64,000 nt of DNA from Sphingobacterium sp. SGG-5 (GTDB taxonomy: Bacteria > Bacteroidota > Bacteroidia > Sphingobacteriales > Sphingobacteriaceae): NCBI RefSeq assembly GCF_011043525.1, contig NZ_JAAKGO010000012.1, forward strand, positions 1 to 64,000, given 5' to 3'. The notes beneath the pieces are model-generated. The model did no database searches. It saw only the letters and a list, made by a program, of their open reading frames with translations, and was not told the DNA's origin. Position 1 is the first letter of the stretch, and every line of letters starts with the position of its first letter. Positions 10,401 to 15,309 of the stretch are shown here, piece after piece. The position numbers and the translations under genes were made by a program.

Positions 10401-10627
10401 ACAGAGGCCCCGACAATAGGACTTCCCACACTGTCCGTCACCCTACCTGCAACAGCAAATTCCTGTTGCTGTACAGCACTTAAGCTAAGATTGTCTCCCG
10501 TAAATACCGGATGTAAATGAGAATCTGACTTGGCATGGGATCCCACAAAAGCAAAAAGTAATAATAACAACAGCCCTTGTCGAATAGCACACCTCCAGTC
10601 CTGATAATCTCGAATAGATGTATTCAT
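7427..10627 (-). CDS. SusC/RagA family TonB-dependent outer-membrane transporter (PUL1)
   Basis: A 1066-residue receptor. A signal peptide (to about 33) is followed by a CarboxypepD_reg-like domain (about 55-135, from VAGRVTDSVGSPIVGAS), then the linker EIDEVVVVAFGSQ. The TonB plug holds the family motif IMKDAAATALYGARGANGVI, and the barrel ends in the terminal aromatic NFGLQVSF. There is no N-terminal STN domain, so direct trans-envelope signalling to a FecR partner is not expected. This agrees with the GntR regulator next door. It is the first gene of the PUL1 operon. The promoter TTTG-N19-TATATTTG lies about 90 nt upstream. Confidence 0.95.
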   Translation of the reverse strand: MNTSIRDYQDWRCAIRQGLLLLLLFAFVGSHAKSDSHLHPVFTGDNLSLSAVQQQEFAVAGRVTDSVGSPIVGASVLLKNNEKISTSTDENGMYVLRVPGQQSALVVSYVGFKSQEILVGARTEINVILQKSDAEIDEVVVVAFGSQRKKELVGSMTTINPSELRVPSSNLTTALAGRLAGLVAYQRSGEPGQDNADFFIRGVTTFGYSASPLILIDGLEMRSEDLARLQVDDIASFSIMKDAAATALYGARGANGVILVSTKEGKEGKAQVSVRYERSVSSPTKNVELADPITYMKLGNEAILTRNSQGIPIYSHEQIESTEKGVYSLLYPVTDWQKLLFKDNAINDRMNFSVSGGGKVARYYLAGTFNQDYGILNVDRRNNFNSNIDLKKYLLRSNVNINVTNTTEVVVRLHGTFDDYTGPLEGGTSLFNKVMRTNPVLFPAYYLPDEKHSDIEHIMFGNYGTGSYINPYADLMRGYKDYSNSLMMAQFEAKQDLGFLTQGLKVRGLFSTTRYSYFDVSRYYNPFYYSLSGYDKLTGSYVLTGLNPDTGQEHLDYSEGTKEVTTNSYLETAVNYDKKLGDDHSITSMLVFVMRNSLVANAGTLQKSLPYRNLGLSGRISYGYKDRYFLEGNFGYNGSERFDQRNRFGFFPSAGAGWVVSSEPFWGEGLKSLISNFKLRATYGLVGNDAIGSADDRFFYLSEMNMDNSARGYTFGSDFQYSKNGVSVTRYANADITWETSYKTNLGFEMNLLNAINVNADFYTERRTNILMNRAAIPATMGLQATPRSNVGEMKGHGVDLSVDYQKNFLSGFWLSGRANFTYAVNKITKIEEPDYSDTPWKSTVNIAYSQQRGYVAERLFVDEYEVKNSPYQGANVMAGDIKYKDIDGNGVINELDQVPIGYPTIPQIIYGFGFSAGFKKVDLSCFFQGLARESFWIDAAGTAPFIGTNGNALLKAYADSHWSEENRDLYALWPRLSNQAVASNNALSTWFMRDGSFLRLKSVELGYTLPDKWTQKVGISKLRAYGSGTNLLTWSAFKLWDPEMAGNGLNYPVQKVINFGLQVSF

Positions 10628-10690
10628 ATTATTAAGGTTTATTTAGGTAATCTATTTTAAATAATTTTAGTTTATGCTGTATTATAAAAT

Positions 10691-10704
10691 GTAATATGTA
10701 TTAC
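10691..10704. promoter_or_regulatory. Candidate GntR operator (6-bp inverted repeat)
   Basis: The sequence GTAATATGTATTAC has perfect 6-bp half-sites GTAATA/TATTAC separated by 2 nt. It lies just downstream of the predicted PUL1 transcription start, between the susC promoter and the susC ATG. A bound repressor could block elongation or promoter escape there. FadR-type GntR proteins bind short palindromes, and the regulator is encoded divergently next door. The assignment is inferred from position and symmetry only. Confidence 0.45.
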
Positions 10705-10717
10705 TTATTTATTTAAA

Positions 10718-10748
10718 CAAATATACGAACGCGTTTTTAAAATGCAAA
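10718..10748 (-). promoter_or_regulatory. Promoter of the PUL1 susC operon
   Basis: On the minus strand a -33 TTTG (10748-10745) and a -7 TATATTTG (10725-10718) are separated by exactly 19 nt. This matches the Bacteroidota primary sigma consensus TTTG-N19-21-TAnnTTTG. The predicted start lies near 10711, leaving a leader of roughly 80 nt before susC. Confidence 0.75.
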
Positions 10749-10794
10749 TAAAAATTAAAAAGTATGACATATTTATTTTATTAAAGAGATATTG

Positions 10795-10802
10795 TACCTT
10801 TG
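10795..10802 (+). promoter_or_regulatory. -7 element of the gntR promoter
   Basis: TACCTTTG matches TAnnTTTG and lies 18 nt before the ATG at 10821. This implies a leader of only about a dozen bases. No clear -33 TTTG stands at the usual distance. The element lies about 70 nt from the divergent susC -7 box. Confidence 0.6.
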
Positions 10803-10820
10803 TAATAAATATTGAAGTTT

Positions 10821-11534
10821 ATGTCTTTAGCTAAAATTCGTCCTATAGAAAATCTTAGTCAGGTAGATAAGATCGAAATGAACCTACAGGAGTACCTACG
10901 TACGGGAAATTTTCAACCTGGCGATTCTTTACCAAAGGAAACCGAACTTGCTGAAGCCATGGGCGTAAGCCGCACGGCTATACGGGAAGCTCTTTCCAGA
11001 TTCAGAACTTTAGGTATCATTGAGACCAGAAAAAACCGGGGGATGATTATCTCGCAGCCGGATGTATTCAATAATATGGAGCGTATTTTGGACACACAAT
11101 TGTTGGACGACGAAACGCTGAACGAGATTTTTGAGATGCGTCTCGTAATCGAAGTGGGATTGGGGGATGTCATCTTTCTTAGAAAACATAAAGCAGATTT
11201 TAGCAAACTCGAAAAGATCATCGAAAAAGAAGAGAAAGCGACAACTCAAATGGAACTGGTCAAGTGTGATATAGAATTTCACTCCATGCTGTATAACTTG
11301 TCAGGAAACAGGACCATTATGCGCTTTCAAAAAATGTTGCTGCCGGTATTCGACCACGTATATACAAAACTGAAAGAGAATACAGATGCTTATCTTAAAA
11401 ATATATCTGACAATACAAAGGTAGTAACACATCTGGATCTATTAAATACCCTTAAAGATGGAGACCCCGAGCAATTCCGAAGTCAGATGCGCACACACCT
11501 GATGGTTTATTTTAAGCAATTAAGTACGGATTAG
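10821..11534 (+). CDS. FadR-subfamily GntR transcriptional regulator
   Basis: The ATG at 10821 is chosen; a TTG nine bases upstream is too close to the -7 box. The 237-residue protein has an N-terminal winged helix (about 15-80; ETELAEAMGVSRTAIREALSRF is the recognition region). A C-terminal FCD all-helical ligand domain (about 95-230) contains the probable metal-binding Asp/His residues in CDIEFHSMLYNLSGN and MRTHLMVYF. FadR-type regulators usually respond to a small acid or sugar-acid effector. Divergence from susC and the inverted repeat in the shared region suggest that it controls PUL1 and perhaps itself. The effector cannot be predicted. Confidence 0.88.
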   Translation: MSLAKIRPIENLSQVDKIEMNLQEYLRTGNFQPGDSLPKETELAEAMGVSRTAIREALSRFRTLGIIETRKNRGMIISQPDVFNNMERILDTQLLDDETLNEIFEMRLVIEVGLGDVIFLRKHKADFSKLEKIIEKEEKATTQMELVKCDIEFHSMLYNLSGNRTIMRFQKMLLPVFDHVYTKLKENTDAYLKNISDNTKVVTHLDLLNTLKDGDPEQFRSQMRTHLMVYFKQLSTD

Positions 11535-11639
11535 GATAAATCTTCCCCAACACACCAGACACAGATCGGCAAACAACTTCCTGTTGAATATCTTAGGTGT
11601 ACTTGCTGCTTAAACCGAACTCACGTTAAATATTACCTC

Positions 11640-12044
11640 CTATTCCATTCGCCACCTGCGGTCATTTTTCTTCGCAGCCTGTTTTTTTTTACGATCCAGC
11701 CGCTCCAGTACTTTTGATCGTGGGATCTTAGTCGGAATACGTTTTTTAGCAGGTATTAACGCCTGTTCAATCAAATCCACCAGCCGTTGCAACACGATCT
11801 CTTTATTTTTCAACTGGCTTCGGGTTTCGGAAGATTCCATCTGTAGATAGCCGTTGGCTTGTATACGATTGGCCAGCTTTTGTACCAATCGATTTTTTTC
11901 TTCTCCGGATAAGAGTGCTGATTCCTGAACATCCCAAAGCAACGTGACCTTGCTTTCCACCTTATTGACATGTTGTCCGCCCGCTCCACTTGAACGTGAC
12001 GTCTTAAACATGAGCTCTTTCAACAATATATCGCGGTCTATCAT
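11640..12044 (-). CDS. arfB: Alternative ribosome-rescue factor ArfB (peptidyl-tRNA hydrolase)
   Basis: A 134-residue protein with the class I release-factor catalytic motif in SSGAGGQHVNKVESKV (Gly-Gly-Gln at about 22-24). The C-terminal tail is Lys/Arg-rich (KKKQAAKKNDRRWRME); in the ArfB/YaeJ family this tail enters the empty mRNA channel of stalled ribosomes. It lacks the codon-recognition domains of RF1 and RF2, and its length fits ArfB (about 140 residues). The role is release of nascent peptides from ribosomes stalled at mRNA 3' ends. It is a single gene, tail-to-tail with gntR about 105 nt away; I see no clear terminator in that gap. Confidence 0.92.
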   Translation of the reverse strand: MIDRDILLKELMFKTSRSSGAGGQHVNKVESKVTLLWDVQESALLSGEEKNRLVQKLANRIQANGYLQMESSETRSQLKNKEIVLQRLVDLIEQALIPAKKRIPTKIPRSKVLERLDRKKKQAAKKNDRRWRME

Positions 12045-12172
12045 GCAGTAAAAATACCATATCTTTTTTAGTTTCCTTCATTTCACGTACATACATCGAG
12101 TCATTGTCGGCATATGCCCCGAAGTTTGGAATGTACCTTACCCTGAAACAAAGAGTGTTGTTCACTAAAAAA

Positions 12173-12306
12173 GTTAAATTCCGTTAAAACACACATGACA
12201 CACGGCATTATGGCATGGGATTTGAAATGATCTTAGTATTCATATTTAGGTTTATAATTGGTTAGTTTAGAAATCCTGCAGCTCCCCGCTGCAGGATTTC
12301 TTTTTT
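12173..12306 (+). ncRNA. Repeated intergenic element A: putative small RNA ending in a UCCCC-loop hairpin
   Basis: The element has a direct repeat GTTAAATTCCGTTAAAA (12173-12189), a variable stretch, the conserved block TTTAGGTTTATAATTGGTTA (12245-12264), a 13-bp stem with loop TCCCC (12270-12300) and T6. A second copy with the same order and almost the same spacing lies at 23699-23829. The two stems differ at three pairs, two fully compensatory and one giving a G-U wobble, so the RNA structure appears selected. It resembles a short transcript with an intrinsic terminator. Its function and its 5' end are unknown. Confidence 0.5.
12270..12306 (+). terminator. Intrinsic terminator of element A
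   Basis: The arms 12270-12282 and 12288-12300 pair perfectly (13 bp) around loop TCCCC and are followed by six T residues. No protein gene precedes it on the plus strand within 700 nt. It therefore probably ends a small RNA rather than a messenger. Confidence 0.75.
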
Positions 12307-12361
12307 ACAAAACAATTTTCATTTCCACGGGTTAGCGTTATAGTAAACAGGCTACCAACAC

Positions 12362-12562
12362 GTGAAAGACGTAAAGAAAAGAAATAAAAAATTGTGGTTC
12401 GCTGGTGGATCAATTGTTATTGGACTTATCCTTATGCGATTAGCATGGCTTATCATGAGTCAGCTATGGGGAACAATTATCATCACGACTGGTTCCATCC
12501 TATTCTTAGGTGGTGTCATATTTTTTGCTAACACGTTTTTCAATAGAAAAACCCGGTATTAA
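12362..12562 (+). CDS. Small two-helix membrane protein, unknown function
   Basis: A 66-codon frame from GTG to TAA. A basic N-terminus (KDVKKRNKKLW) is followed by two hydrophobic segments (about 13-32 and 36-56) joined by a short turn, and the protein ends in NRKTRY. The layout is coherent for an inner-membrane miniprotein with both ends in the cytoplasm. There is no recognisable family, no strong ribosome-binding site and no ATG in frame upstream. It lies between element A and the TPP riboswitch. A real but uncharacterised gene is more likely than chance, but the start is uncertain. Confidence 0.45.
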   Translation: MKDVKKRNKKLWFAGGSIVIGLILMRLAWLIMSQLWGTIIITTGSILFLGGVIFFANTFFNRKTRY

Positions 12563-12614
12563 AAAAATATTATTTTTTTGTGAACCTTTTTCAATCTTGT
12601 TTGTCTTCTATATA

Positions 12615-12699
12615 CAGTGCAAGGGGTGCTTAATTTTTTAGGCTGAGAAAAAACTCTTATTACCTGAACTGGATAATACCAGCGTAGGAAAAAGCACGT
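12615..12699 (+). promoter_or_regulatory. TPP (THI-box) riboswitch
   Basis: All invariant TPP aptamer blocks are present in order: AGGGGTGCT (12622-12630), GGCTGAGA (12641-12648), ACCTGAACTGGATAATACC (12662-12680) and AGCGTAGGAA (12681-12690). A closing P1 stem GTGC/GCAC is at 12617-12620 and 12694-12697. The P4/P5 CTGG/CCAG pairing is intact. The aptamer is followed within about 25 nt by an intrinsic terminator, the usual off-switch arrangement. Downstream on the same strand are an ECF sigma factor, an anti-sigma factor and a DUF4374 lipoprotein. No thiamine biosynthesis or transport gene is recognisable in the window. Confidence 0.92.
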
Positions 12700-12723
12700 T
12701 ATATAATATTACTATATTATAGG

Positions 12724-12757
12724 AAACTCCACCTCCGATCGGAAGTGGAGTTTTTTT
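12724..12757 (+). terminator. Intrinsic terminator of the TPP riboswitch
   Basis: The stem AACTCCAC (12725-12732) pairs with GTGGAGTT (12745-12752). An inner TCC/GGA pairing surrounds GATC, and seven T residues follow (12751-12757). Its position right after the aptamer makes it the expected expression platform: TPP-bound RNA terminates here, before the sigma factor gene. Confidence 0.85.
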
Positions 12758-12792
12758 ATTCTATTTTCTTATTTAGATTAATTATAAAAAAC

Positions 12793-12800
12793 TATATTTG
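12793..12800 (+). promoter_or_regulatory. Possible independent promoter (-7 box) for the ECF sigma operon
   Basis: TATATTTG is an exact TAnnTTTG match. It is located after the riboswitch terminator and 46 nt before the sigma factor ATG. A weak -33 candidate (TTTAG near 12772) lies at a suitable distance. If active, it would uncouple the sigma operon from the riboswitch. Confidence 0.5.
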
Positions 12801-12846
12801 CCCAACAAATTTGCTATCAATAGCCAAAGCTATTAATGCCAGATCG

Positions 12847-13365
12847 ATGTTGATAAACGAGGAAACATTTACACAGGCCTATAACGATTGTTGGGAAAAA
12901 GTCTTTTGTATCTGCCATAAACACGTAGGTGATATGGAAATCGCGAAAGAGTTAGTCCAAGATATCTTCAAATCTGTCTGGGAAAGACGGGAGACCTTAT
13001 ATATCGACACCTGTATAGAGCGTTATCTGTTACGCTGCGCAAAGCTAAAAGTATTCGAATATATCCGTAACAAGCAAATCCGTTCGGAACATCTTAAATA
13101 TATAACTGAGGTACAGGAAAAAGATAGCAATATTACCGAAGATACCATTATGCACAACGCATTATCCGAAACTCTGGACGGATTGGTCGCTACCTTGCCT
13201 TTGAAATGTCAAAATGTATTTCGACTAAGCCGAGAAAAGGGACTCACAAACAAGGAGATTGCCTATCATCTGATTATATCCGAACGTACTGTAGAGCATC
13301 ACCTCTCTAATGCTTTAAAGCTTCTAAAATCCAAATTAAAAAAACAAAAGATTTATCTTCAATAA
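12847..13365 (+). CDS. ECF RNA polymerase sigma-70 factor, FecI-like
   Basis: The start is ATG 12847 (172 residues). The frame extends upstream to a GTG at 12745, but that codon is inside the riboswitch terminator. Region 2 is seen in AYNDCWEKVFCICHKHVGDM and ELVQDIFKSVWERRE. Region 4 is LPLKCQNVFRLSREKGLTNK followed by SERTVEHHLSNALKLLKSKL, a helix-turn-helix of the kind seen in Bacteroidota expansion-family ECF factors. It is the first gene of a three-gene unit with an anti-sigma-like membrane protein and a DUF4374 lipoprotein. A regulon including the convergent Xus-like operon is inferred from proximity. Confidence 0.85.
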   Translation: MLINEETFTQAYNDCWEKVFCICHKHVGDMEIAKELVQDIFKSVWERRETLYIDTCIERYLLRCAKLKVFEYIRNKQIRSEHLKYITEVQEKDSNITEDTIMHNALSETLDGLVATLPLKCQNVFRLSREKGLTNKEIAYHLIISERTVEHHLSNALKLLKSKLKKQKIYLQ

Positions 13366-13414
13366 ACGTCTTGATAATTCTAACTTTGTGAACGCTTTCT
13401 CAAATTGATCAACC

Positions 13415-14077
13415 ATGAAAGTCTCAAAGGAGTTACTGGAAAAATACCACTCTGGGTATTGCAACGACCAAGAAAAGGTTCTTGTAGAGACATGGCTATA
13501 TACTGAAGATGATGACACAGGCATTATACCTCTGGATGAGGCACAAAAAAATACTTTAAAACACGAAATCTGGGATACTGTTGAGTCCGAAACAATAAAA
13601 GCCTCCCGAACAAGTAAGGTAACACACCGAGCAAACTTATCTTCAAAATTTTATTGGTCAGCGGCGGCTGCAGTTATTTTAGTTTGCTGTGGGGCTGCCT
13701 TTATGCTCTCCCATAATAATGTAATTAAAGAGTACACTGTAACACCCCATAACATATCGACTCCCATCGTGCAAGGACCTGTACATATGTTCCTCGGACA
13801 AGGTAGCACCGCTTTTTTCGACAGTGATGCCGATAGGGTTGATTTCTGCGGATTAGTAAAAATAACGCCAAAGACCAATATCAAGATTGCGTTTGCCGCA
13901 CGCTGTGAGAAGTCAGGACCTCTTCAAAAAGAGGTATTTATGACCGAAGGAAAAACATATTTTGCTTTGGATCTCAAAGATGCATACCAAGAGGAATTGT
14001 TAGTCATGAGTGAAGACCATATTTATGAGCTTCCTCCCCTAGTACGGAATGCAATAAGAGCACAATTTGGAATTTAA
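13415..14077 (+). CDS. Divergent FecR-like anti-sigma factor (single TM)
   Basis: A 220-residue protein. The cytoplasmic N-terminus MKVSKELLEKYHSGYCNDQEK matches the opening of Bacteroidota FecR proteins, whose first 70 or so residues bind the ECF sigma factor. One membrane helix lies at about 79-98 (WSAAAAVILVCCGAAFML). The periplasmic part (about 120 residues) lacks the normal FecR signature (a VLGTxFNV-like motif and long beta-helical repeats) and the DUF4974 C-terminus. The protein is about 100-150 residues shorter than classical FecR (compare 44584-45666). It begins about 50 nt after the sigma gene. Either a reduced anti-sigma or a variant with a different sensory domain is possible. Confidence 0.65.
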   Translation: MKVSKELLEKYHSGYCNDQEKVLVETWLYTEDDDTGIIPLDEAQKNTLKHEIWDTVESETIKASRTSKVTHRANLSSKFYWSAAAAVILVCCGAAFMLSHNNVIKEYTVTPHNISTPIVQGPVHMFLGQGSTAFFDSDADRVDFCGLVKITPKTNIKIAFAARCEKSGPLQKEVFMTEGKTYFALDLKDAYQEELLVMSEDHIYELPPLVRNAIRAQFGI

Positions 14078-14099
14078 AAAAGTTTGTAATAGACAACGA

Positions 14100-15302
14100 A
14101 TGAAAATAATAGCTAGGTTACGTGTCCTTTTATACCTTGTCTGCAACGGCCTAATCTTATTCCTATCTTCTTGTAATCCTACTGATCCAAAGACCTACAG
14201 TTTATTCTTTATGACCGATGAAGACAAACAGTATATATGGCAAACAAATATATTAGATACAGGTGAAGTTTATCCCATCCAACAAGGTGTACTGTTGAGC
14301 CATCCTCCTCGTATCTGGTACTACATGCTGGTCCGTTCAGGATTTTACTATTATGTCGACCCTAAGAGCGAGTACCTGATAAAAAGTCAAATTAAAGATG
14401 ATGAGTTTGTTCGCCTGGATTCTATTTACCTCGAAAACTTCAGTTACCCCGACAACGCGCTTTTTTTAGACGATCACACACTCTTTATAATCAACCACAG
14501 TGTCGGAAAGGGGAAGAAACAATACGCCAGGGTCAACGTAGAGCAGATGGAAGCAACTATAGGTGATTTACCACTGCCTATTCCCGAAAATCCTTTTGAT
14601 AACATGTCGGTAGGTCTGGTGTACAAACGTGACAGTACCCTTTTTATTGGCTATACTTATCATTATACGAATGCCGATGGTTATGGTTCTGCAGACACGG
14701 TATACATAGCCAACCTGCGATATGCTGACATGTCTCTTCACCATATTGATAAAGATGCAAGATCAACCTATCCGGGCAATGTAAACACCGCGCAGCAAAA
14801 CACATTCGAAGCGGAAAATGGAGATTTCTATTTCATGACCGCCCCTGGTATTGCCCGAGGAGCCAACCCGCATCAACCTACTGCTATCTATCGAATCAAA
14901 GCACAAAATCAACATATAGATACCACATATTTTTACAATATAAGCTCTGCTATCGGTAATCATGCTTATGGCATGTGGTACCTGGGAGACCATAAAGCAC
15001 TGATCCGAAGCGAACGCAAAGATCTGTTCAATACGTTTAAGGACCACTATCGTCTGCCTCACATCGAATTCTATGTCGTCGATCTACTCCATAACACACC
15101 GCCTGAAAAACTGGATCTTCCATTGGATCGGGGTAGCTCACGCACTTGTGTCTTGGTGGAAAACGGTATTGCTTATATCACCATCAATGATGGCAATAGG
15201 AACAACGATGTATGGATTTACAATATCGTTGACAACACCTTGAAAAAAGGCTTGCATATCAAAGGAGAAATCGACTATATCTTACGATTAGATACGCTAT
15301 AG
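14100..15302 (+). CDS. DUF4374-type lipoprotein, XusB-like paralogue
   Basis: A 400-residue lipoprotein. The ATG at 14100 gives a lipobox (LFLSSC) and sits 22 nt after the anti-sigma stop; a TTG at 14067 would overlap that gene. The repetitive beta-strands suggest a beta-propeller. The C-terminal stretch VLVENGIAYITINDGNRNND aligns with VLVENGKAYIAVKTAGDKD of the lipoprotein at 18716-19921, so the two are paralogues. XusB of Bacteroides, a DUF4374-type protein, is a surface lipoprotein that captures ferric siderophores. Co-transcription with a sigma/anti-sigma pair suggests a capture or sensory role in the same system. Divergence from the other copy is considerable. Confidence 0.65.
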   Translation: MKIIARLRVLLYLVCNGLILFLSSCNPTDPKTYSLFFMTDEDKQYIWQTNILDTGEVYPIQQGVLLSHPPRIWYYMLVRSGFYYYVDPKSEYLIKSQIKDDEFVRLDSIYLENFSYPDNALFLDDHTLFIINHSVGKGKKQYARVNVEQMEATIGDLPLPIPENPFDNMSVGLVYKRDSTLFIGYTYHYTNADGYGSADTVYIANLRYADMSLHHIDKDARSTYPGNVNTAQQNTFEAENGDFYFMTAPGIARGANPHQPTAIYRIKAQNQHIDTTYFYNISSAIGNHAYGMWYLGDHKALIRSERKDLFNTFKDHYRLPHIEFYVVDLLHNTPPEKLDLPLDRGSSRTCVLVENGIAYITINDGNRNNDVWIYNIVDNTLKKGLHIKGEIDYILRLDTL

Positions 15303-15309
15303 GGCATAC

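Noticed and set aside
7450..10600. Several 60-100 codon open frames opposite the susC and susD genes
   Set aside because: They have no signal, fold or ribosome site and are frame shadows of long, clearly real genes; the same applies to antisense frames elsewhere in the window.
12212..12227. Sigma-54-like site TGGCATGGGATTTGAA upstream of element A
   Set aside because: It lacks the GC dinucleotide at -12 and has no counterpart in the homologous copy B, so it is probably chance.
12745..12847. Longer N-terminus for the ECF sigma factor from a GTG at 12745
   Set aside because: The GTG is in the 3' arm of the riboswitch terminator, the first 34 codons are not sigma-like, and a promoter -7 box lies inside that stretch.
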